In this document: positions 6,854-14,792 of the stretch, one piece after another
How positions within the stretch are numbered: position 1 is the first letter of the stretch
How the letters are laid out: every line of letters starts with the position of its first letter
Made by a program: the position numbers and the translations under genes
NCBI GenBank assembly: GCA_037440525.1
Contig: JBBITW010000074.1
Coordinates: 1-16,663, forward strand
Direction: 5' to 3'
DNA from: JBBITW01 sp037440525
Lineage (GTDB): Bacteria > Desulfobacterota > BSN033 > UBA1163
DNA length: 16,663 nt
Notes under the pieces: model-generated
What the model was told of the DNA's origin: nothing
Databases searched by the model: none
The model's input: the letters and a program-made list of their open reading frames with translations, nothing else

Positions 6854-9139
6854 ATGGCTCAGGAATTTCATTTTGTTGGGAGTTCGCCTGCCCGTATTGA
6901 TGCAAAGGATAAAGTGATGGGAAAGGCCATCTATATTGATGATATAAAACTCCCTGATATGCTATACGGAAAGGTTCTTCGCAGTAAGTATCCCCATGCT
7001 CAAATTTTAGGTATTGATACCAAAATGGCTGAAAAATTATCAGGGGTCAAGGGAGTAGTTACAGGTTCTGATCTACCCTTTCTCCATGGTGAATCGCTTC
7101 TGGATGAACCCTTTTTGGCGAGAGATAAAGTTCGATATTTAGGAGAGGGGGTGGCAGCGGTTGGAGCCATTGACGAAGAGACCGCGGAGAAGGCCTTAGG
7201 CCTGATAAAAGTTGACTACCAGGAAATACCACCCCTCTTTGACCCCATTGAGGCATCTAAATCTGAAGCCATTTTGATACATGAGAATCTCGAAGCCTAT
7301 ATCCATGCCCCGATTGTCAATCCGATTAAAGGCACAAACATTTGTAACCATTTTAAGATTAGAAAGGGAGATGTAGAAAAGGGATTTTCAGAATCAGACC
7401 ATATATTTGAGGATACATTTACCACTCAAATGCAGCAGCACTGTAGCATTGAACCCCATGGAGCTATTTGCCTCATTGATGACGAAAGTAATATTACTCT
7501 CTGGGCCAATAATGATTCACCTTATAGATGTCGCAGAGAGATAGCTACCGCACTCAAGATACCTTTAACCAAGGTAAGGGTCATCAGTGCTCCCTATACT
7601 GGAGGAAACTTTGGGGGAAAGGGAGGACTCAAGGCCGAGGCATGTGCCATTGCCCTAGCATGGAAGATTAGAAACCGGCCAATAAAGGTGATATACACAC
7701 GGGAGGAGGAATTCTGCTCCTCACTTGTAAGACATCCTGCAGTCATTAAGATGAAAACAGGGGTAAGGAAGGATGGAACAATCCTTGCTCGGGAGGTAAA
7801 GATCTATTGGGCAACTGGTGCATACGCTGAAAAAGGCCCCACAGTCTCAAGGCTTGGAGCAATCTCAGCAGCAGGACCCTATAAGATACCCAACGTAAGT
7901 ATCGATTCCTACTGTGTATATACAAATAAGCCTGTAGCAGGGGCTATGAGAGGTTATGGTGGTCCACAGGTATGCTGGGCATATGAATCCCAAATGGATA
8001 TAATTGCCAATCATCTTGGTATTGATCCACTTGAACTCAGGTTAAAAAATGTCTATTGTGAAGGAGATACACATACCACAGGACAGAAACTATATTCAGA
8101 GGGTCTTAAGGAATGTATTGAGAGGGTGGCTGAGAAGATGGAGTGGGGAAAGAAGACTCTTGGAAGAGATAGAGGAAGGGGTATTGCCTGTATGGAAAGA
8201 GGGGTTAAGACACCTTTTGGGTCAGCTGCCTTTGTAAAGGTCAACGAGGACGGAACTGTAGATGTATTAAGTAGTACAACAGAGGTTGGGCAGGGTTCAT
8301 CAACCATTATATGCCAGATTGTTTCTGAGGAATTGGGTGTGCCCATGAATTGGGTGAGAAAGGCCTCCCCGGATACATCCTTCACTCCCTTTGATGCCTC
8401 AACTACATCAAGTCGATCAACATTTCACATGGGAAATGCTGTTAAAATGGCAGCAGCCGATGCCAAAGAACAGATCATCCAGATGGCGTCAAAGTTGATG
8501 GAGGCAAATCCCCAGGATCTGGAGATTAGTAATGGAAACATTTATGTCAAAGGAGTCCCTGAAAGGCCCTTACCAATTGCGAGGGTTCTCAGTGAACATT
8601 ATGGTATGAGTGGAACTGTCCTTGGAAAGGGATTCTATTTCCCTAAGTCTGAAGAACCTGTTGAATATTTTTCCTTGAATATGATCTTTTGGCTTCTTGG
8701 CTCTCATGGTGTTGAAGTGGAAGTTGACCGTGAGACAGGTGAGGTCAAGGTATTAAAAGTTTACGCAGCCCATGACGTGGGTAAAGCGATCCACCCCGAG
8801 AACTGTATTGGTCAGATCCAGGGAGGAATTGCAATGGGTTTGGGCTATGGCCTTATGGAAGAGATTCTATTTCAAGACGGTGCTATCTTAAACCCCTCTT
8901 TTTTGGATTATAAAATCCCCACAGCCCTGGACATCCCTGAGATGATCCCTATTCTTGTGGAGTGTTCTCACAAGGATGGACCATATGGAGCTAAGGGAAT
9001 GGGGGAAACAAATAATGTCCAGCTTGCTCCAGCTATTGCCAATGCTATCTATAATGCTATAGGAGTGAGGATCAAGGATCTCCCAATTACACCTGAAAAA
9101 GTATTGGAGGCCCTGGGAAGAAAATCCAAAGAGGGATAA
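6854..9139 (+). CDS. Xanthine dehydrogenase-family molybdenum-binding subunit (4-hydroxybenzoyl-CoA reductase alpha-like)
   Basis: This 761-residue protein has the length of the molybdenum subunit of three-part enzymes such as 4-hydroxybenzoyl-CoA reductase or aldehyde/CO dehydrogenase. Visible marks are the a/b hammerhead-type N-terminus (GKAIYIDDIKLPDMLYGKVL), G250-GNFGGK, A364-MRGYGGPQ, the EVGQGSS cofactor segment, and GAKGMGET with the expected catalytic glutamate at E718. The family uses a molybdopterin-cytosine cofactor for hydroxylation or reductive dehydroxylation. The partner genes for the FAD and [2Fe-2S] subunits are absent on both sides, so electron transfer must use proteins encoded elsewhere or an unusual partner. 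A strong GAGGAGGGA ribosome site precedes the ATG. The gene follows the DMT permease after 27 bases and probably ends that operon. The substrate is unknown; an aromatic acid or its CoA ester fits the setting. Confidence 0.88.
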   Translation: MAQEFHFVGSSPARIDAKDKVMGKAIYIDDIKLPDMLYGKVLRSKYPHAQILGIDTKMAEKLSGVKGVVTGSDLPFLHGESLLDEPFLARDKVRYLGEGVAAVGAIDEETAEKALGLIKVDYQEIPPLFDPIEASKSEAILIHENLEAYIHAPIVNPIKGTNICNHFKIRKGDVEKGFSESDHIFEDTFTTQMQQHCSIEPHGAICLIDDESNITLWANNDSPYRCRREIATALKIPLTKVRVISAPYTGGNFGGKGGLKAEACAIALAWKIRNRPIKVIYTREEEFCSSLVRHPAVIKMKTGVRKDGTILAREVKIYWATGAYAEKGPTVSRLGAISAAGPYKIPNVSIDSYCVYTNKPVAGAMRGYGGPQVCWAYESQMDIIANHLGIDPLELRLKNVYCEGDTHTTGQKLYSEGLKECIERVAEKMEWGKKTLGRDRGRGIACMERGVKTPFGSAAFVKVNEDGTVDVLSSTTEVGQGSSTIICQIVSEELGVPMNWVRKASPDTSFTPFDASTTSSRSTFHMGNAVKMAAADAKEQIIQMASKLMEANPQDLEISNGNIYVKGVPERPLPIARVLSEHYGMSGTVLGKGFYFPKSEEPVEYFSLNMIFWLLGSHGVEVEVDRETGEVKVLKVYAAHDVGKAIHPENCIGQIQGGIAMGLGYGLMEEILFQDGAILNPSFLDYKIPTALDIPEMIPILVECSHKDGPYGAKGMGETNNVQLAPAIANAIYNAIGVRIKDLPITPEKVLEALGRKSKEG

Positions 9140-9159
9140 AGGAACAATTTATGGGATTG

Positions 9160-9187
9160 AGAGGGTTTGATGAAACTAAATCCCTCT
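9160..9187 (+). terminator. Possible terminator hairpin after the molybdenum-subunit gene
   Basis: AGAGGGTTT at 9160-9168 pairs with AAATCCCTCT at 9178-9187, with one bulged T, around a nine-base loop. No clear T-run follows, so intrinsic termination is uncertain. Its position between a stop codon and a strong new promoter supports the reading. Confidence 0.35.
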
Positions 9188-9231
9188 ACTCTATTGTGAT
9201 TAAATAGGATATAAAGGTCTAAGCTTGTGGC

Positions 9232-9304
9232 TTTGTGAAAATTTTCTTCTTGACAAAAGAATTTTAATTTTATAAAAGGTTATACATTTAAACATATTAT
9301 TTTT
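9232..9304 (+). promoter_or_regulatory. Promoter/operator copy A, upstream of the GntR regulator
   Basis: A perfect 10-base palindrome GAAAATTTTC (9237-9246) is followed by a consensus -35 box TTGACA (9250-9255). The -10 is TATAAA (9271-9276, 15-base spacer) or TAAAAG (9273-9278, 17-base spacer). A conserved block starting GTTATACATTTAAACAT runs from 9279 to 9304, around the expected transcript start. The same arrangement recurs at 16431-16503. The first 27 bases match at 26 positions and the last 26 at 25, while the spacer in between is poorly conserved. That pattern points to protein-binding sites and not to a recent duplication. The regulator just downstream is the obvious candidate binder. 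Confidence 0.8.
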
Positions 9305-9320
9305 CACTCAGGAGGAACCC

Positions 9321-10013
9321 TTGGTATTCGATCAGGTACGTCATGGAAGAATCTCTGACAATATAGTGGCCCAGATAAAGAATGCTATCTTCACGAGTGT
9401 CTACAGGCCAGGAGACAGGCTACCTCCTGAAAAGGAGCTCATCAAACTTTTTAATGTTAGCCGTGTGCCACTCAGGGAGGCACTGAGATCCCTCGAGGAG
9501 ATGGGGCTTATTACCATTAAACCTGGCGTTTCTGGAGGCATATTTGTAAGTGAGGTTGGAACTAAATCTGTAGTTTCCCCCTTTGCAAATATGGTTCGCC
9601 TTGGAAAGATCAGTGTGGGAGATATCTGGGAATTTCGTCTTCTGGTTGAACCCAATATCTCGCGAATGGCCTCCGAGCGTAGGACCGATTGGGATATCAA
9701 ACAGATAGAGGAAATCATCTCCCTGAGGGAAAAAGTGGTTAAGGCAAAGAAGGCACCTGTTGTTGCAACTATCGATTTTCATCAGGCTGTGGCAAGGGCC
9801 TCCAAAAATCCTCTGTCTATCCTTATCATGGATGTCATTGGAGAGATACTCATAGAAGAGTTCAAAAAATTCAATTTCAGACTGAGTGACCACCGTAGTA
9901 TAATTCAATTTCATAGAGAGATATTTGAGTGTATAAAAAATAAGGATTCGGAGAAAGTTGGAGATATCATGTATCAACATATCCTCGATGTCAAGAAGAG
10001 ATTAAAAATTTAG
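9321..10013 (+). CDS. GntR-family transcriptional regulator, FadR/FCD subfamily
   Basis: The 230-residue protein has an N-terminal winged helix-turn-helix (about residues 8-78) with the GntR signature RPGDRLPPEKEL...VSRVPLREALRSLEEMGLI. The C-terminal FCD ligand domain (about 98-225) holds the EFRLLVEP motif and candidate metal-site histidines H154 (DFH), H198 and H220. The aspartate usually four residues before the first histidine is T150 here, with D152 nearby. FCD regulators typically sense organic acids or their CoA esters and often repress their own promoter. The start is TTG at 9321, chosen because GGAGG (9311-9315) sits five bases upstream and no ATG fits. It is the first gene after promoter A and lies 27 bases before the CoA-transferase genes, so it probably regulates that operon and the second promoter at 16431. 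Confidence 0.93.
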   Translation: MVFDQVRHGRISDNIVAQIKNAIFTSVYRPGDRLPPEKELIKLFNVSRVPLREALRSLEEMGLITIKPGVSGGIFVSEVGTKSVVSPFANMVRLGKISVGDIWEFRLLVEPNISRMASERRTDWDIKQIEEIISLREKVVKAKKAPVVATIDFHQAVARASKNPLSILIMDVIGEILIEEFKKFNFRLSDHRSIIQFHREIFECIKNKDSEKVGDIMYQHILDVKKRLKI

Positions 10014-10040
10014 ACCATAAATTCAGGGGGATAAGGTTTT

Positions 10041-11300
10041 ATGGAAGAGAAGAAAAGAGTTTTGGAAGGATGTCGGGTTTTGGATTTGAGTAATGAACTG
10101 GGATTTTTGTGTGGGAAAATCCTCGGTGATTTAGGGGCAGATGTGATTAAAGTGGAACCTCCTGGTGGGGATCCATCTCGAAAAATAGGTCCTTTTTACA
10201 AGGATATTCCACATCCTGAGAAGAGCCTATATTGGTTCGCCTATAACAATAATAAAAGAAGCATTACCCTAAATATAGAAGCAGAGGATGGACGAGAACT
10301 CCTTAGGAGGCTTATAAAAAAGACAGATATCTTGATCGAAACATTTAGACCAGGATACATGGATGAATTGGGCTTAGGCTATAAGTCCTTATCACAGATG
10401 ACAGAGGATCGGATCATAATGACATCGATTACCCCTTTCGGCCAGGTAGGTCCATATAGAAATTACAAGGCATCTGATATCGGCATCATGGCCATGAGCG
10501 GCTCCATGTATCTCCTTGGTGACCCTGACCGTCCACCTGTTAGAACAAGCATCCCGGTCTCATATATGTGGGTAGGATCTTACGCCGCACTTGGAACCCT
10601 TATGGCATTTTATCATCAGAGAAAGACTGGAAAGGGCCAGCATGTGGATGTCTCTGCCCAGGCGAGTGCTTCATGGTCTGCTGATACAGGCCCTTTCTAC
10701 TGGGAGGCTGAAGGCACAATGCCAAAGCGGGTTGGTAATGCCATTGCAGGAAGAAGCATTCACGGAGCAGTGATGAAGGCTGCCTATCCCTGTAAGGATG
10801 GCTATATATGCTGGCTTATTTATGGAGCAAGATCAGGAGGGATCACTAATAAGGAGACTGTAAAGTGGATGGAAGAGAAAGGGATTTCAACAGAATGGTT
10901 AAAATCACAGGACTGGGATAAATTTGATCCAGGCCCTGCCACCCAGGAGGATTTCAATCAGATTATGGAACCTGTTGCTAAATTTCTCAGCGGGCTTACA
11001 AAAATGGAATTCCTTGAGGAGGCTGTAAAGAGAAGGATCATGGGTTATCCTGTATCAACAGCAAAGGATATTATGGAGAATCCTCAACTTAAGGCAAGAG
11101 ATGTATGGAAGGAGATTGAGCATCCTGAGCTCGGTGAAAAGATCACCTACCCTGGGCCATGGGTAAAGATGTCTGAAATTGCATGCGGGATAAGATTCAG
11201 GGCGCCTCTGATTGGTGAGCACAATCATGATATCTATGTAAAGGAGATGGGTTTATCACCAGAAGAACTAATAGTTTTAAAACAGGCAGGGGTTATTTAA
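10041..11300 (+). CDS. Class III (CaiB/BaiF) CoA-transferase subunit 1, catalytic carboxylate position is Ala
   Basis: The 419 residues cover the whole CaiB/BaiF family, which swaps CoA between acids through an aspartyl-CoA thioester. Family marks are GCRVLDLSNE at the N-terminus, LGDLGADVIKVEPPGGDPSR, KRSITLNI, TFRPGYMDELGLGY, TPFGQVGPY and TGKGQHVDVS. The residue that is normally the catalytic aspartate, three places after VDVS, is A208 here (VDVSAQA). This copy is therefore probably a non-catalytic or half-site subunit paired with the next gene, which has E209 at the same place. Heteromeric class III transferases of this kind include benzylsuccinate (BbsEF) and phthalate (SptAB) CoA-transferases. 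CoA would probably come from succinyl-CoA, given sucCD two genes on. AGGGGG at 10025-10030 is a plausible ribosome site. Confidence 0.9.
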   Translation: MEEKKRVLEGCRVLDLSNELGFLCGKILGDLGADVIKVEPPGGDPSRKIGPFYKDIPHPEKSLYWFAYNNNKRSITLNIEAEDGRELLRRLIKKTDILIETFRPGYMDELGLGYKSLSQMTEDRIIMTSITPFGQVGPYRNYKASDIGIMAMSGSMYLLGDPDRPPVRTSIPVSYMWVGSYAALGTLMAFYHQRKTGKGQHVDVSAQASASWSADTGPFYWEAEGTMPKRVGNAIAGRSIHGAVMKAAYPCKDGYICWLIYGARSGGITNKETVKWMEEKGISTEWLKSQDWDKFDPGPATQEDFNQIMEPVAKFLSGLTKMEFLEEAVKRRIMGYPVSTAKDIMENPQLKARDVWKEIEHPELGEKITYPGPWVKMSEIACGIRFRAPLIGEHNHDIYVKEMGLSPEELIVLKQAGVI

Positions 11301-11315
11301 TTATGCGATCAGACA

Positions 11316-11390
11316 AAGTCGTTGCGAAGCCACCGCACTTGATGCGGGGACGTGCAATCTCAGAGGAAGCTACCTCGTCTCAATTAGGAC
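11316..11390. repeat. Repeat element fragment with hairpin between the CoA-transferase genes
   Basis: The 157-base gap carries GTCGTTGCGAAGCC followed by a perfect hairpin, CCGCA (11333-11337) and TGCGG (11343-11347) around a CTTGA loop. GTGCAATCTCAGAGGAAGC then follows. It resembles a decayed copy of the GTCATTGCGAG...GCAATCTC element seen at 3811-3950. The hairpin lies inside an otherwise compact operon and could reduce or uncouple expression of the second subunit. Confidence 0.55.
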
Positions 11391-11457
11391 AATTCTTTAA
11401 TATTGGAGAAAGAATGTTCTTATCCTCGAATAAAAAATCGAAAAAGGAGTATCAAAT

Positions 11458-12675
11458 ATGACAGAGAGTGGAATATTCGAAGATGTAAAAATTCTCGAAT
11501 TTGGTCAGATTGTTGCCGGCCCCCTCATCTCGACCTATATGGCTGACTATGGGGCAGAAGTTGTCCATGTTGAATCCCATACAAGACCTGACCAGTATAG
11601 GCTATATCCTCCATTTAAGGATAACAAGCCAGGAATCAATAGGGGTTTCGATTTTGCCATTTACAGTCACAATAAATATGGTATAACATTAAATCTACGG
11701 CACCCAAAGGGGCCTGAGGTGGCCAAAAGAATTGTTAAAAATTGGGCAAATGTGGTAACAGAAAATTTTACACCTGGGGTGATGAAACGTCAGGGCCTCG
11801 ATTATGAAGAGCTGAGAAGGATAAGACCCGACATCATCATGCTCAGTAGCTGCAACCTTGGACAGACAGGTCCATATGCAATGCATCCGGGAATGGGTTC
11901 CCATCTCACTCATCTAAGCGGCTTTACTCACTTAAGTGGATGGCCTGATCGAGATCCTCTCATTCTCTATGGCCCTTATATTGACTTCATAGGTGTTGTC
12001 TATGGAACGATTGCTTTGGTTTCTGCAATCGAGTATAGACGGCAGACAGGAAAGGGACAGTATATTGATGTTGCCCAGTTTGAGACAGGAATCCAATACC
12101 TTATCCCCACCCTTCTTGACTACACTGTAAATGGAAGAATTCAAGGGAGAAATGGAAATCGTTGTGATTACGGAGCTCCTCACGGAGCCTATCCCTGCAG
12201 GGGTGAGGACCGCTGGTGTGTGATTGCTGTCTTCACAGATGAGGAATGGAAAAGGCTTTGCGAGGTAATGGGTAATCCTGATTGGACAAAGGAGCCTAAG
12301 TTTTCAACCCTGATCGGTAGAAAGAGGAATGAGGACGAACTTGATAGAAGAATTGGCGAATGGACATCAAACCTTAATGCTGAAGAGGTAATGGAGAAGC
12401 TTCAATCCGTAGGAGTTGAGGGATTTATAATCAAAAATGTCCAGGAGATGTATGATGATCCACATCTTAATCAATATCTCTGGGCCGAAATGGAGCATCC
12501 AGAGATAGGAAAGTATCACCTTCAACTCCCCCCATTCAGATTATCAAAGGCTCCACCACAATTGAGAATGACAGCCCCTCTTTTAGGCGAACATAATGAA
12601 TATGTATATATGAATATGGCAGGATTTTCCCGTCAAGAATATGAAGATTTAAAAAAGGAAGGGGTATTTGATTAA
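11458..12675 (+). CDS. Class III (CaiB/BaiF) CoA-transferase subunit 2
   Basis: This 405-residue paralogue of the preceding CoA-transferase shows the same family marks: ILEFGQIVAGPLISTYMADYGAEV, NKYGITLNL, TENFTPGVMKRQGLDY, SCNLGQTGPYA, TGKGQYIDVAQFE and the C-terminal APLLGEHNE. At the catalytic position it has glutamate E209 (DVAQFE) where family enzymes such as formyl-CoA transferase have aspartate. Glutamate could still carry the CoA thioester, so this is probably the active subunit of an alpha/beta pair. AAAAAGGAG a few bases before the ATG is a good ribosome site. The sucC start follows 11 bases after its stop, which ties it closely to succinyl-CoA metabolism. The acceptor acid is not identifiable from sequence; an aromatic or dicarboxylic acid is inferred from the downstream UbiD-type decarboxylase. 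Confidence 0.9.
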   Translation: MTESGIFEDVKILEFGQIVAGPLISTYMADYGAEVVHVESHTRPDQYRLYPPFKDNKPGINRGFDFAIYSHNKYGITLNLRHPKGPEVAKRIVKNWANVVTENFTPGVMKRQGLDYEELRRIRPDIIMLSSCNLGQTGPYAMHPGMGSHLTHLSGFTHLSGWPDRDPLILYGPYIDFIGVVYGTIALVSAIEYRRQTGKGQYIDVAQFETGIQYLIPTLLDYTVNGRIQGRNGNRCDYGAPHGAYPCRGEDRWCVIAVFTDEEWKRLCEVMGNPDWTKEPKFSTLIGRKRNEDELDRRIGEWTSNLNAEEVMEKLQSVGVEGFIIKNVQEMYDDPHLNQYLWAEMEHPEIGKYHLQLPPFRLSKAPPQLRMTAPLLGEHNEYVYMNMAGFSRQEYEDLKKEGVFD

Positions 12676-12686
12676 AGGGGGCCGAG

Positions 12687-13847
12687 ATGAAGATTCATGA
12701 ATATCAAGCAAAAAGGATATTTAAATCTTATGGTATTCCGATTCCGAATGGAGATGTAGCAAGCTCTCCGCAAGAGGCAAAGGAGATTGCAAAGAAGATA
12801 GGTGCTAAACGTTTTATCATAAAGGCCCAGATCCATGCAGGTGGCCGTGGGAAGTCAGGGGGAATACAATTTGCAGATTCTCCATCTGATGTTGAGAAGA
12901 TTTCGAGAAGTATGATTGGTTCAAGATTGGTAACTCCGCAGACAGGGGTTGATGGAAAACAAATCAACAGGGTCCTCGTTGAAGAGGCTATAGAGATTTC
13001 AAAGGAGCTATATCTTGGAATCACAATTGATAGAAAAAATGAGTCTCCTGTAATCATTTCGAGTAAGGATGGAGGGATGGAGATAGAGGAGCTGGCAATG
13101 AGATCCCCCCAAAGTATAATTAAAGAGTGGGTTGATATCGGATTTGGGCTAAGGCCCTTTCAAATTTCCAAGATATTCTACTCACTCGATTTAGACCCAT
13201 CCTTAAAGAAAACTACTACCCAGACTATAGCTAACCTATACAGATTGTTTATTGAAAAGGATTGTTCCCTTGCCGAAATCAATCCCTTGGTTATAACTCC
13301 AGATGGAACGCTTATAGCCCTTGATGCAAAAATAAATTTTGATGACAATGCCCTCTCACGCCAAAAAGAAGTCCTTGAGATGAGAGATACCTTGGAAGAA
13401 GAACCTCTTGAGGTGGAGGCATCAAAGTATAACTTAAATTATATAAAGATGGATGGAAATATAGGGTGTATGGTCAATGGGGCAGGACTCGCCATGGCGA
13501 CCATGGATGTGATCAAGATAGAGGGTGGGAAACCTGCAAATTTTCTTGATATAGGAGGTGGTGCAACTGTTGAAATGGTAAAAAATGGACTAAAGATTCT
13601 CCTTTCCGATCCAAATGTAAAAGGTATATGGATAAATATTTTTGGAGGGATCCTAAGGTGCGATACCCTTGCAAAGGGTCTTATTGAGGCAGCCCGTGAG
13701 GTTAAAATCGACCTTCCATTGGTGATACGTATGGAAGGAACAAATGTTGATCTCGGACGAAAGATGCTAAATGAATCAGGTCTAAAACTGATAGTTTCCG
13801 ATACAATGAGAGAGGCCGCAAAGAAGATAATTGAACTAACAAAATAA
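12687..13847 (+). CDS. sucC: Succinyl-CoA synthetase beta subunit (ADP-forming type)
   Basis: The 386 residues match SucC length (388 in Escherichia coli). The N-terminal ATP-grasp domain (about 1-235) shows MKIHEYQAKRIF, KAQIHAGGRGKSGGIQF, RVLVEEAIEISKELYLGI and the LAEINPLVI metal/nucleotide segment. The C-terminal ligase domain has NGAGLAMATMD, FLDIGGGAT and IFGGILRCD, the last close to the usual GGIVRCD. With the alpha subunit it converts succinate, CoA and ATP to succinyl-CoA, ADP and phosphate, reversibly. It starts 11 bases after a CoA-transferase gene with a GGGGG ribosome site. That placement suggests it supplies succinyl-CoA to the transferase, or recovers ATP if flux is reversed. 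Specificity for another short acid cannot be excluded. Confidence 0.94.
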   Translation: MKIHEYQAKRIFKSYGIPIPNGDVASSPQEAKEIAKKIGAKRFIIKAQIHAGGRGKSGGIQFADSPSDVEKISRSMIGSRLVTPQTGVDGKQINRVLVEEAIEISKELYLGITIDRKNESPVIISSKDGGMEIEELAMRSPQSIIKEWVDIGFGLRPFQISKIFYSLDLDPSLKKTTTQTIANLYRLFIEKDCSLAEINPLVITPDGTLIALDAKINFDDNALSRQKEVLEMRDTLEEEPLEVEASKYNLNYIKMDGNIGCMVNGAGLAMATMDVIKIEGGKPANFLDIGGGATVEMVKNGLKILLSDPNVKGIWINIFGGILRCDTLAKGLIEAAREVKIDLPLVIRMEGTNVDLGRKMLNESGLKLIVSDTMREAAKKIIELTK

Positions 13848-13865
13848 TAAACCAGAGAGGATCAA

Positions 13866-14741
13866 ATGAGCATCATTGTTGATGAAAAAACAAAGGTTAT
13901 TGTTCAGGGAATAACAGGGAATGAAGGGCTTTTCCATACCCGACAGATGATTCAATATGGAACAAAGATCGTTGGTGGAGTAACTCCAGGGAAAGGGGGA
14001 CAGATGATCGATGGGATACCTGTTTTCAATACTGTATCATCCGCGGTTAAAGAGACTGGAGCTGATGCATCTGTCATCTTTGTTCCACCAGCATTTTCCG
14101 CTGATGCTGTGATGGAGGCTGCTGATTCAGGGGTTAAGACAATTGTCTGTATGACAGAAGGAATCCCAACCCTTGATATGATCCAGGTAAAAAGCTATTT
14201 GAGGGGCAGAAACATTAACCTTATTGGCCCAAATACTCCGGGTATCATCTCTCCAGGAAAGTGTAAGATCGGTGTTATGGCAGGCTATATCCATAAAGAG
14301 GGGCGAATAGGTGTAATGTCCCGTAGTGGAACATTGACTTACGAAACAGTTTATCATCTTACAAAAAATGGACTTGGTCAATCAACCTGTGTGGGGATTG
14401 GCGGAGATCCTATCATAGGGTTGGACTTTGTCGATCTTCTTGAGATGTTCGAAAAAGATCCTCAAACAGATGCTGTTGTAATCATAGGTGAGATCGGTGG
14501 AACAGCAGAGGAGGAGGCAGCGGAGTTTTATAAGAATAATATAAAAAAACCTGCAGTCGCATTTATTGCAGGCAAGACAGCGCCACCTGGCCGTCGAATG
14601 GGCCATGCAGGTGCTATCATCTCAGGAAGCTCTGGCACAGCCTCACAAAAGGTTAAATCACTCGAGGAGGCAGGAATCAAGGTTCTGGATTACCCTGAAC
14701 TTGTTCCCGTGGAGTTAAAAAAACTGCTCGGGATCGAGTGA
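13866..14741 (+). CDS. sucD: Succinyl-CoA synthetase alpha subunit
   Basis: This 291-residue SucD protein has a CoA-binding Rossmann domain at the N-terminus (VQGITGNEGLFHTRQM, GGVTPGKGGQ). It has the ligase domain with GPNTPGIISPGKCKIGVM and GRIGVMSRSGTLTYE. The phosphohistidine is H247 in GRRMGHAGAIISGSSGTA, matching the active-site histidine of known alpha subunits. It follows sucC after 18 bases, so the two form one enzyme. The gene order CoA-transferase, sucC, sucD, UbiD is not the usual tricarboxylic-acid-cycle setting and suggests a pathway-dedicated copy. Confidence 0.95.
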   Translation: MSIIVDEKTKVIVQGITGNEGLFHTRQMIQYGTKIVGGVTPGKGGQMIDGIPVFNTVSSAVKETGADASVIFVPPAFSADAVMEAADSGVKTIVCMTEGIPTLDMIQVKSYLRGRNINLIGPNTPGIISPGKCKIGVMAGYIHKEGRIGVMSRSGTLTYETVYHLTKNGLGQSTCVGIGGDPIIGLDFVDLLEMFEKDPQTDAVVIIGEIGGTAEEEAAEFYKNNIKKPAVAFIAGKTAPPGRRMGHAGAIISGSSGTASQKVKSLEEAGIKVLDYPELVPVELKKLLGIE

Positions 14742-14792
14742 TTTTAAATTTCATTAAAAAAAATAATTAATTAAATCAAAAGGAGGTTTAAC

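Noticed and set aside
9279..9304. A classic FadR-type operator (TGGTNNNACCA or TNGTNNNACNA) in the conserved block
   Set aside because: The block only shows weak GTT...AAC symmetry and does not match that consensus. I keep it as a candidate operator without assigning a known type.
9420..9980. 186-codon antisense frame opposite the GntR gene
   Set aside because: It lies wholly inside a clear GntR/FCD gene, with no family resemblance and no start signal. It is a shadow frame.
10041..12675. Calling the pair SptAB or BbsEF
   Set aside because: General family motifs are clear, but no residue visible here fixes the acid substrate, so a specific gene name would be a guess.
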